Part shown: positions 1-5,569 of the stretch, one piece after another
Layout: every line of letters starts with the position of its first letter
Numbering within the stretch: the stretch's first letter is position 1
Source: Porphyromonadaceae bacterium UBA7087
GTDB taxonomy: Bacteria > Bacteroidota > Bacteroidia > Bacteroidales > Muribaculaceae
Direction of reading: 5' to 3'
Length of the DNA stretch: 5,600 nt
Assembly: GCA_002493515.1 (NCBI GenBank)
Contig: DKYZ01000117.1
Coordinates: 1,122 to 6,721 of the forward strand
Program-made: the position numbers and the translations under genes
The notes under the pieces: model-generated
Told to the model about the DNA's origin: nothing
Seen by the model: only the letters and a program-made list of their open reading frames with translations
The model's database searches: none

Positions 1-3
1 CTC

Positions 4-33
4 TTGCCGTTGCTCCCGTCCGCAGTAACTTTG
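4..33 (+). promoter_or_regulatory. Bacteroidota-type promoter, no gene directly downstream
   Basis: A TTG at 4-6 is followed after exactly 19 bp by TAACTTTG at 26-33. This matches the known Bacteroidota primary-sigma layout (-33 TTTG, 19-21 bp, -7 TAnnTTTG). Transcription would begin around 38-40. No ATG-started gene follows in the sense direction before the ATPase gene at 412, which has its own promoter. The promoter may therefore belong to an untranslated RNA, a lost gene, or a long leader. The match is good, but what it transcribes is unknown. Confidence 0.6.
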
Positions 34-311
34 CACAGAAAAACCTCTCCGACACGGAAGCGCAAAAGACGCGTCCAAAAGAAAAGCTCGAAGGTTATCC
101 GAAGTAAAAACCGAAAACGTTTTTTCAGCACAAATCGCCGCAACGTGCTTAATAATAGATACATAGCATTAGCGCTTGCTCTTAATTTTTCAGATATATT
201 ATACAAATCCTTGAAATTGCTACATAGATATGCCTCTTAGAGCTGCTGGTCATAGGGTTTATAATCCTCTTCTGTACCCCAGCCGTCCATATAGAATAAT
301 ACACAATTGTC
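34..311. other. Leader-like or degenerate region without an intact gene
   Basis: This stretch between the first promoter and the palindrome holds no convincing gene. The sense strand can be read from a TTG at 4 to a stop at 240, but that TTG is the -33 element of the promoter and the product would be an unstructured run of Lys and Arg. The minus strand is open from an ATG at 164 through the left window edge (54 codons, rich in Leu, Arg and Phe). This could be the start of a gene outside the window or a chance reading. A weak hairpin pairs 127-131 with 145-149, and TGCTCTTAA at 177-185 resembles an antitermination boxA missing one T. Confidence 0.4.
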
Positions 312-314
312 CAT
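237..314 (-). other. Possible 25-codon minus-strand ORF or gene-end remnant
   Basis: On the minus strand an ATG at 314-312 opens 25 codons ending in TAA at 239-237. The peptide includes FYMDGWGTEEDYKPYDQ, whose composition is more protein-like than most chance frames here. The same frame stays open upstream into the palindrome for about eight more codons (ending ...KKSKLG before the Met) before a TAA. It could be the C-terminal remnant of a gene cut by insertion of the palindrome and ATPase unit, a small protein gene, or chance. I do not recognise a family. Confidence 0.2.
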
Positions 315-371
315 GCCGAGTTTTGACTTTTTATGGCTGTTTTAGAGCCAAATTAGTCAAAACTCGGCGTG
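312..371. repeat. Nested long palindrome (cruciform or hairpin) upstream of ATPase
   Basis: GCCGAGTTTTGACT at 315-328 is matched perfectly by its reverse complement at 355-368. The outer flanks 312-314 and 369-371 add three more pairs, one of them G-T. Inside the loop a second pair of arms, TGGCT (334-338) and AGCCA (346-350), closes on a 7-nt loop GTTTTAG. The whole structure spans 60 bp and ends six bases before the -33 TTTG of the ATPase promoter. It has no U-run on either side, so a simple intrinsic terminator is unlikely. It may be an operator, a DNA cruciform site, or the end of a mobile unit. The structure is certain; the role is not known. Confidence 0.85.
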
Positions 372-376
372 ATTTA

Positions 377-407
377 TTTGCAGTGTGAGAATAATTTACT
401 AACTTTG
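377..407 (+). promoter_or_regulatory. Promoter of the ATPase gene, probably leaderless
   Basis: TTTG at 377-380 and TAACTTTG at 400-407 are separated by 19 bp, a full match to the Bacteroidota -33/-7 consensus. The ATG of the downstream gene begins at 412, only four bases after the -7 box, where transcription itself normally starts in these bacteria. There is no room for a ribosome binding site, so the transcript is predicted to begin at or next to the start codon. Confidence 0.8.
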
Positions 408-411
408 GCGC

Positions 412-1860
412 ATGAAAATCAAGAAACCCAATACCCCGGTGCTTATTGGACGGCACGAAGAATGTGATATTCTTAAAGAATGTCTGGAATCAAGCCGGTC
501 TGAATTTGTCATAGTATGCGGTCGTAGACGTATAGGAAAGACTTTTCTCATCGATCAGTTCTTTGAGAACAGGTACGATTTCTCGTTTGTCGGCAAGCAC
601 CGGACCAAGACCCAGACCCAGTTGAGCTATTTCTCCAAGGCTATGAGGAAATATTCCGGGATGAAACAGACTGCATATGCCGATTGGTATGACGCATTTG
701 ATGCACTTGAGGAATATCTGGAAACGCTTCCCACAGACCGCAAGAAGGTCATTTTCATTGATGAGATGCCTTGGATTGATTCCCAGCGGTCGACTTTCGT
801 CAGTGCTCTTGAAAATTTTTGGAACGCATGGGCAAACCGCAGGTACGATATAGTGCTGATAGCATCTGGATCTGCAACTTCATGGATGGCTGATAAGCTT
901 ATTGAGAATCAAGGTGGACTGCACAATCGTATCACACGCAGACTTTACCTTGAGCCTTTTACATTAGCTGAGACAGAGCAATATCTCCAGTCATTTGATT
1001 CTCCGTTGACACGTTATGATATTTTGCAATGTTATATGTTCACAGGCGGAATACCTTTCTACTTGAGTCTGATGAATCCAAAATTGAGTGTGGCGCAGAA
1101 TATCGACAAATTGTTTTTTGATAAAAACGCGCCACTCCGAAATGAATACGACGAACTGTACAGTGCTTTGTTTTCCCACGTTGATTCTTACCTCAAGGTT
1201 ATTGAACTTCTGAATAATCATAAGTATGGTTTGACAAAACGAGAAATTGGCAATGCTACCAAATTCAATGGGAAATACTTAAATACAATACTTAACAATC
1301 TCGAACAATGCGATTTTATTGACAAATATGAACTTTTCGGGAAAAAGAATATGTTGGTATATCGGCTTGTCGATTTTTACACTTTGTTCTATTTCAAGTT
1401 CATCCATAACCGACATGAAAAAGATACAGAATGGTGGAGTCACAACCTTGAAGCTTCCGGTATCAAATCATGGATGGGACTGACATTTGAGTTGATCTGC
1501 ATGCGTCATCACAAACAGATAAAAAAAGCTTTGGGAATATCAGGGATTGGCACATCCATATCAACATGGAAATGCATGCCTGATGCAGATAATGAAATAC
1601 CCGGAGCCCAAATAGATATGCTTATTGAACGATCGGACAGGATAATACATCTGTGTGAGATGAAATTCAGCGAAGAGGAGTATTGCATATCAAATGACTA
1701 TGAAATGAGGTTGCGTAGAAGAATGGGGATTTTCAAAGAACGGACCAAGACAAAGCAGCCTTTGGTACATACTTTTATCACAACATTTGGCATAGGCAGA
1801 GGGAAACATAACAGCATCGTGCATAGCGAGGTTACAATGGACAATCTTTTTGATTCCTGA
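412..1860 (+). CDS. AAA+/STAND-like ATPase with C-terminal PD-(D/E)XK (DUF234-type) domain
   Basis: This 482-aa protein resembles the 'archaeal ATPase / ATP-binding protein' families abundant in Bacteroidales. The N-terminus (LIGRHEE, residues 11-17) leads into a Walker A GRRRIGKT (37-44), a Walker B VIFIDEMPW (113-121; D117, E118) and a sensor-like strand LIASGSATSWM (149-159). LHNRITRRLYLEPFTLAE (170-187) is the usual family segment after it. A winged-helix-like part lies around 261-303. The C-terminal part has AQIDML (399-404) and CEMKFS (415-420), which fit the D...ExK core of a PD-(D/E)XK nuclease fold (D402, E416, K418). No signal peptide or membrane segment is seen, so it is probably cytoplasmic. 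Expected activities are ATP hydrolysis and possibly DNA binding or cleavage; the biological role of these proteins is not established. The ATG at 412 is chosen because the family N-terminus begins just inside it and the next Met lies beyond Walker A. The gene is more AT-rich than the genes downstream, consistent with separate acquisition. Confidence 0.85.
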   Translation: MKIKKPNTPVLIGRHEECDILKECLESSRSEFVIVCGRRRIGKTFLIDQFFENRYDFSFVGKHRTKTQTQLSYFSKAMRKYSGMKQTAYADWYDAFDALEEYLETLPTDRKKVIFIDEMPWIDSQRSTFVSALENFWNAWANRRYDIVLIASGSATSWMADKLIENQGGLHNRITRRLYLEPFTLAETEQYLQSFDSPLTRYDILQCYMFTGGIPFYLSLMNPKLSVAQNIDKLFFDKNAPLRNEYDELYSALFSHVDSYLKVIELLNNHKYGLTKREIGNATKFNGKYLNTILNNLEQCDFIDKYELFGKKNMLVYRLVDFYTLFYFKFIHNRHEKDTEWWSHNLEASGIKSWMGLTFELICMRHHKQIKKALGISGIGTSISTWKCMPDADNEIPGAQIDMLIERSDRIIHLCEMKFSEEEYCISNDYEMRLRRRMGIFKERTKTKQPLVHTFITTFGIGRGKHNSIVHSEVTMDNLFDS

Positions 1861-1962
1861 CTATGCATGCAATTCCACTTCCGGAGTCTGTCATGCACAA
1901 TCATAGTGAGGATAACCCTCACCGAACCCCCGGTTGGCAAATGTAAACCATAGACAGAGAAT
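1861..1962. other. Gap between ATPase and polymerase genes
   Basis: This 102-bp spacer contains a small hairpin, GTGAGG at 1906-1911 pairing with CCTCAC at 1917-1922 across a 5-nt loop. There is no T-run after it, so it is not a clear terminator. No TAnnTTTG promoter with a matching -33 element is visible in the sense direction. The polymerase pair therefore either reads through from the ATPase promoter or uses a promoter I cannot recognise. Only a weak purine run (AGACAGAGA, 1953-1961) precedes the polymerase ATG. Confidence 0.4.
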
Positions 1963-3444
1963 ATGACACGGCAGTACATAGCCATTGACCTTAAGAGCTT
2001 TTACGCCTCGGTGGAGTGTGTCGAGCGGGGACTTGATCCGCTCGACACCTGCCTCGTCGTGGCTGACGCGTCGCGCACGGAGAAGACCATCTGTCTGGCC
2101 GTGTCTCCGGCCTTGAAGGCTTACGGTACAGGAGGGCGGCCACGTCTGTTCGAGGTGGTGCAGAAAGTCAGGGAGGCGAATTACCATCGCGGGCGTCAGG
2201 GGAAGTCATACTCCAAGGCAGTGCTCGATTCGCATCCGGAGATTGCCATCGATTATCTTGTCGCGCCACCCCGTATGGCGCACTATATCGAGTACAGCAC
2301 AAGGATATACAAGATTTATCTCCGGTTCATCGCTCCAGAGGATATCCATGTCTATTCCATCGACGAGGTGTTTATGGATGTGACGGAATATCTGAACATC
2401 TACGGACTTACCGCACACGAAATGGCCATGAAAATGATTCGTGAGGTGCTTGCGGAGACCGGGATAACCGCGACGGCTGGAATCGGTACAAACATGTATC
2501 TGTGCAAGATAGCCATGGATATTGTGGCGAAGAAGATGCCGCCCGACAAGGATGGTGTACGGATAGCCGAGCTCGATGAAATGTCATATCGCCGCGAGCT
2601 GTGGGAGCATGCTCCTCTCACTGACTTCTGGCGTGTCGGCCGAGGCATAGCCAACCGGCTTGCACCTTACGGAATCCTGACAATGGGCGACATTGCCCGT
2701 TGCTCGATAAACAACGAGGATTTCCTCTACAAACTGTTCGGGGTGAACGCCGAACTACTGATTGACCATGCCTGGGGCTGGGAGCCGGTCACGATGGACT
2801 ATGTGAAGTCATATCGCCCCGAGACGAAAAGCATGAGCAGCGGTCAGGTGCTTCAATGCGCCTATACTTCCGACAGAGCAAGAAACGTGGTACTTGAAAT
2901 GGCCGATGCCGTCTCTCTCGACCTGATAGACAAGCGTCTTGTCACTGACCAGCTCGTACTGACCGTAGGTTATGACATCGAATCCCTGACAGATCCGGCT
3001 ATCCGGGCAAAATACCACGGCAAAATCACCACAGACTATTATGGGCGACAGGTTCCGGCCCATGCCCACGGCACAATCAATCTGGACCGCCCGACTTCCT
3101 CTGCCTCGATTCTCACTGACAAAACGGCTGCGCTTTACGACCGAATTGTCAATCCCTACCTGCTTGTGCGTCGCCTGACACTTTCCATCAACCGGCTGAT
3201 GGATGAGAACGAGGCGGAAAGGCGCCGTCAGCCTGTCCAGCTTGACCTATTCTCCGATTACGGGGAGATAATGCGGCAACGGGAGCGCGATGAAGAGGAA
3301 CTTGCCAAGGAGCGCCGCCGTCAGGAGACTATGTTGAAAATCAAGAAGATGTTCGGCAAGAACGCCATACTCAAAGGCCTTAATTTTGCAGACGGGGCTA
3401 CGCAGCGCGTCCGTAACCAGCAGATAGGAGGACATCATGAGTAA
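1963..3444 (+). CDS. Y-family translesion DNA polymerase, UvrX/YqjW (UmuC-like) type
   Basis: This 493-aa protein is an error-prone polymerase that copies past damaged bases. The IMS catalytic domain starts at once: IAIDLKSFYASVE (6-18) supplies metal ligand D9, with Y14 at the usual steric-gate position. YSIDEVFMD (131-139) supplies D134 and E135. GIGTNMYLCKIAMDI (173-187) carries the conserved lysine region. A helix-hairpin-helix-like thumb is at about 221-245, and the little-finger domain runs to about 412. QLDLF at 426-430 is a textbook beta-clamp binding motif. A charged, probably coiled tail follows, with the family ending NAILKGLNFADGATQ...QIGG. The segment around 50-66 (ALKAYGTGGRPRLFEVV) is typical of the Firmicutes UvrX-like branch. 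All expected catalytic residues are present, so the enzyme is probably active. Its stop overlaps the start of the YolD-like gene, placing both in one transcript. SOS control is usual for relatives, but I cannot identify an operator here. Confidence 0.93.
   Translation: MTRQYIAIDLKSFYASVECVERGLDPLDTCLVVADASRTEKTICLAVSPALKAYGTGGRPRLFEVVQKVREANYHRGRQGKSYSKAVLDSHPEIAIDYLVAPPRMAHYIEYSTRIYKIYLRFIAPEDIHVYSIDEVFMDVTEYLNIYGLTAHEMAMKMIREVLAETGITATAGIGTNMYLCKIAMDIVAKKMPPDKDGVRIAELDEMSYRRELWEHAPLTDFWRVGRGIANRLAPYGILTMGDIARCSINNEDFLYKLFGVNAELLIDHAWGWEPVTMDYVKSYRPETKSMSSGQVLQCAYTSDRARNVVLEMADAVSLDLIDKRLVTDQLVLTVGYDIESLTDPAIRAKYHGKITTDYYGRQVPAHAHGTINLDRPTSSASILTDKTAALYDRIVNPYLLVRRLTLSINRLMDENEAERRRQPVQLDLFSDYGEIMRQRERDEEELAKERRRQETMLKIKKMFGKNAILKGLNFADGATQRVRNQQIGGHHE
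3426..3432 (+). promoter_or_regulatory. Strong Shine-Dalgarno site for the YolD-like gene
   Basis: AGGAGGA lies four bases before the ATG at 3437, inside the last codons of the polymerase. It is a near-perfect anti-16S match, while the other starts in the window have weak sites or none. Together with the ATGAGTAA overlap it decides the start of the next gene and implies translational coupling. Confidence 0.7.
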
Positions 3445-3850
3445 ATATGACGACATAATCAATCTTCCGCATCACGTGAGCAGTATCAGGACACCGATGC
3501 CGATGGAGAGCCGTGCGGCCCAGTTCGCTCCCTTCGCCGCCTTGACAGGGCATGACGAGGCTATCAATGAGACGGCCCGACTCACGGCCTCAAGGAAGAC
3601 ACTGTCGGAATTCGAGCAGGACCGACTGTCAAAACGACTTGCCTGTGCCCTTGAACTCCAGTCTGTCGTGACTCTCACACATTTTATACCTGACGAACTT
3701 AGGGAGGGCGGACAATATGTGACGGCCAGTGGTATCATGAAGAAAGTGGATGAGTATGAAGGTCGAATCATTCTAAGGGACGGACTCAGCATACGGCTTG
3801 CCGATGTATTCTCCATTGAGGGCGGTATTTTCAATGATTTCGATGATTAG
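3437..3850 (+). CDS. YolD-like protein, partner of the Y-family polymerase
   Basis: This 137-aa protein has the YolD-like family pattern. The N-terminal segment KYDDIINLPHHVS (3-15) and MESRAAQFAPFAALTGHDEA (23-42) match the long version found beside Firmicutes Y-family polymerases. The core TLTHFIPDELREGG (79-92) and the C-terminal strands with GIMKKVDEYEGRIILRDG (99-116) and IRLADVFSIEG (119-129) match the small beta-rich domain. It is soluble, with no signal peptide. The family occurs almost always next to UvrX/YqjW-like polymerases and has been proposed to act as an accessory subunit with a role like UmuD; biochemical proof is limited. The start overlaps the polymerase stop by 8 nt and has an excellent ribosome site, suggesting production in fixed ratio with the polymerase. 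Confidence 0.9.
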   Translation: MSKYDDIINLPHHVSSIRTPMPMESRAAQFAPFAALTGHDEAINETARLTASRKTLSEFEQDRLSKRLACALELQSVVTLTHFIPDELREGGQYVTASGIMKKVDEYEGRIILRDGLSIRLADVFSIEGGIFNDFDD

Positions 3851-3925
3851 TACATCGCATTGTTGATAGGGAAACTCCTGATAATATAGTCTGAAAAGAT
3901 TATCCAGTTTGATTGCGAGATCATA

Positions 3926-4132
3926 TCATTGCCGGGATTCATCTGATATTTCAGAGCCGACATCCTCACGTACCAGTTTCAGGCAGTTTCGCATAGCCGC
4001 TTGACAAGCGTTAACCCGCTGTATAATAGCCGACAACAGTACTTCCGCGCAGTCAGATACTTTTCTCAGTAATGGCTCGAATGAGTCGGTTTCCCTTTAT
4101 TGAGGTCGTCTATGTTGATTTTTGTTGTCCAT
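3926..4132 (-). pseudogene. Possible decayed minus-strand ORF
   Basis: From an ATG at 4132-4130 the minus strand reads 11 codons to a TAA (4099-4097). The same frame then stays open for 56 codons to a TGA (3928-3926). The open part contains SFEPLLRKVSDCAEVLLSAI and AAMRNCLKLVREDVGSEI, which look like amphipathic helices of a real protein. Beyond the TGA the frame continues open toward the YolD-like gene (starting YDLAIKLDNLFRLYYQ). Two in-frame stops argue that, if this was a gene, it is inactive. I recognise no family. Chance is a serious alternative because the piece is short. Confidence 0.25.
4001..4027 (+). promoter_or_regulatory. Perfect sigma70-like hexamers, uncertain function
   Basis: TTGACA (4001-4006) and TATAAT (4022-4027) are both exact consensus for E. 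coli-type sigma70, spaced 15 bp (17 is optimal). Bacteroidota primary sigma factors prefer a different sequence, so activity in the native host is doubtful. If used, it would give the recombinase a leader of about 220 nt. Confidence 0.25.
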
Positions 4133-4252
4133 TTACATACGGCACACATGCGGTTGTAAATTAGCGATTCGAATCACTTTTCCGGGTCTTGTCTTTCCAG
4201 ATACGACCGTGGCCTTGCGTTTCGTCAACAATCACTAACACCGTATTTGACA

Positions 4253-5488
4253 ATGGCTTCGATAAAAGTTAAGTTCAGGCCCTCGACTGTCGCCGACCGC
4301 GAGGGTGCAATCTATTACCAGATAATCCATGAGAGGAAAGTGCGCCAGCTGCCCACAGACTATAAGGTATTCCAGTCGGAGTGGGACGAATCCCGCTCGA
4401 TGGTGGTTGCTGCCCATGACAGCGGACGCAAACCACAGCTCCTGTCAATCCGCGAGCGTATTCGTTGGGACGTGGAGCGGCTGACGAGGATTGACCGCAG
4501 GCTGAAGGCCGGGGGCATGGCCTATACCGTTGACGACGTAATCGACGGGTTCAACCGATATGCTCAGGAATACTCCCTGTTCAACTTCATGGAGAGTCTC
4601 ATCGCCAGACTCAGACAGCACGGCAGAGTCAGGACGTGCGAGTCCTACCGGTCCACCCTCAACAGTTTCAGGAAATTCCTTGAGGACCAGGCGCCTGATG
4701 ACAATCACCACCAGAATGGGGATATAATGCTCGACAGCATCACATCCAATGTCATGGAGGCATATGAGGCATGGCTCAGGCAGAGGGGTGCGTCGCCCAA
4801 CACAATTTCCTTTTACGCCAGGATACTCCGGGCTGCATACAACCGTGCGGTGGAGGATGACATCATCGAGAACCGCAATCCGTTCCGCAAGGTATATACA
4901 GGAGTTGACAAGACTGTAAAAAGGGCGTTGCCGCTGACATCGATCAGGAAAATCAGGTCACTGGACCTGTCGCTCAGCCCGTCGCTCGATTTTGCGAGGG
5001 ATATGTTCATGATGAGCTTCTACCTGCGCGGCATGAGCTTTATTGACATGGCGTTCCTGAAGAAGAGCGACCTCAGGAACGGGTGCGTGACCTACCGGCG
5101 CCACAAGACCGGCCAACAGCTGGTCATCGCATGGACAGATGAGATGCAGGTCCTTCTCGACAAGTACCCTGAAAACGGCAGCGGCTACCTGCTCCCCATA
5201 ATCCGCAATCCGGGCACCGTGGAGCTGTACGCCTACCGCAATGCCGGCTACAACATAAACAGGAGTCTGAAAAAGGTCGCGGAGAAGGCGGGGATTGATG
5301 TACACCTTACTTTATATGTGGCCCGCCACAGCTGGGCATCGGCGGCAAAGGCAAAGGGCATCCCGCTGTCGGTAATCAGCGAGGGGCTCGGACACGATTC
5401 GGAAGCCACCACACAGATATATCTGGCGAGTCTCGACACCTCGGTAATAGACAATGCAAACTCCCTTATCATGCAAAGCCTGAAATAG
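4253..5488 (+). CDS. Tyrosine site-specific recombinase (Bacteroidales integrase/invertase type)
   Basis: This 411-aa enzyme cuts and rejoins DNA at specific sites through a covalent phosphotyrosine. The N-terminal arm-binding part (ASIKVKFRPST...GAIYYQIIHERKVRQL, residues 2-33) is typical of Bacteroidales recombinases. A SAM-like core-binding domain spans about 105-215 (ESYRSTLNSFRKFLED, 130-145). The catalytic domain shows R259 (FYLRGMSFIDM), K285 (RRHKTG), R358 (LYVARHSW), H381 (GLGHDSEATTQIY) and nucleophile Y390. The usual HxxR histidine is Tyr355 here, a substitution I believe is frequent in this group. The family includes integrases of mobile elements and recombinases that flip promoters or surface-protein genes, and sequence alone does not decide between these. 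The ATG at 4253 is preferred over an in-frame TTG six bases earlier because the family start is MASIKVKF-like. No Shine-Dalgarno sequence is present. Length and all motifs indicate a complete, probably active enzyme. Confidence 0.93.
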   Translation: MASIKVKFRPSTVADREGAIYYQIIHERKVRQLPTDYKVFQSEWDESRSMVVAAHDSGRKPQLLSIRERIRWDVERLTRIDRRLKAGGMAYTVDDVIDGFNRYAQEYSLFNFMESLIARLRQHGRVRTCESYRSTLNSFRKFLEDQAPDDNHHQNGDIMLDSITSNVMEAYEAWLRQRGASPNTISFYARILRAAYNRAVEDDIIENRNPFRKVYTGVDKTVKRALPLTSIRKIRSLDLSLSPSLDFARDMFMMSFYLRGMSFIDMAFLKKSDLRNGCVTYRRHKTGQQLVIAWTDEMQVLLDKYPENGSGYLLPIIRNPGTVELYAYRNAGYNINRSLKKVAEKAGIDVHLTLYVARHSWASAAKAKGIPLSVISEGLGHDSEATTQIYLASLDTSVIDNANSLIMQSLK

Positions 5489-5519
5489 CGGCGACAGCTC
5501 TAAGATTCCGCCCATATGG

Positions 5520-5569
5520 ATACACGTCGACGCCCCGGCACCGGTAGGTCCTGGGGCGTTGACGTGTTT
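5520..5569 (+). terminator. GC-rich hairpin after the recombinase gene, likely terminator
   Basis: ACACGTCGACGCCCC (5522-5536) pairs with GGGGCGTTGACGTGT (5553-5567) over 15 bp with a single G-T wobble. Two more pairs (5537-5538 with 5551-5552) leave a 12-nt loop. Only a short TTT run (5567-5569) follows, so it is a strong stem with a weak U-tract. It lies about 30 bp after the recombinase stop and fits a terminator, possibly acting in both directions. A recombination or attachment site for the recombinase is an alternative, because such sites are often inverted repeats near the gene. Confidence 0.55.

Larger units (their letters stand above)
3851..4252. other. 402-bp intergenic region without an intact gene
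   Basis: No complete gene of useful length is present. The plus strand offers only a 30-codon frame from an ATG at 4073, which I do not believe. The minus strand shows a longer protein-like frame broken by stops, listed separately. A perfect TTGACA/TATAAT pair lies at 4001-4027. The first hexamer overlaps a short palindrome (CGCTTGACAAGCG, 3998-4010). No Bacteroidota-type promoter is visible ahead of the recombinase, and no terminator hairpin with a T-run follows the YolD-like gene. Confidence 0.5.

Noticed and set aside
1..164. Minus-strand frame from an ATG at 164 running off the left edge (54 codons)
   Set aside because: It opposes a well-formed promoter and has a biased Leu/Arg/Phe composition. 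It cannot be judged without the sequence to the left.
4..240. 78-codon plus-strand frame starting at TTG
   Set aside because: The TTG is the -33 element of a promoter, the product is a low-information Lys/Arg-rich chain, and the Bacteroidota start signal is absent.
339..368. GTTTTAGAGC... with later AAAAC resembles a type II CRISPR repeat or guide-RNA sequence
   Set aside because: There is only one copy, with no spacers and no cas genes. The resemblance is explained by the nested palindrome.
1938..1945. Minus-strand TACATTTG, matching the -7 promoter box
   Set aside because: No matching -33 element lies at the right distance, and no gene follows on that strand.
3472..3834. 120-codon minus-strand frame opposite the YolD-like gene
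   Set aside because: It is a shadow of the YolD-like gene, which has clear family motifs and a strong ribosome site.
4073..4165. 30-codon plus-strand frame ahead of the recombinase
   Set aside because: It is too short, has no ribosome site or recognisable motif, and overlaps the possible minus-strand relic.
4958..5305. 115-codon minus-strand frame inside the recombinase gene
   Set aside because: It is a shadow frame in a GC-rich gene whose plus-strand product has all catalytic residues.
235..5505. An 11-bp inverted repeat (TCTTAGAGCTG at 235-245 and its complement at 5495-5505) flanking all four genes, which could be recombinase sites
   Set aside because: By simple counting, a few 11-bp inverted matches are expected by chance in 5.6 kb, and this match does not extend further. 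It would be worth revisiting only if inversion junctions are found.
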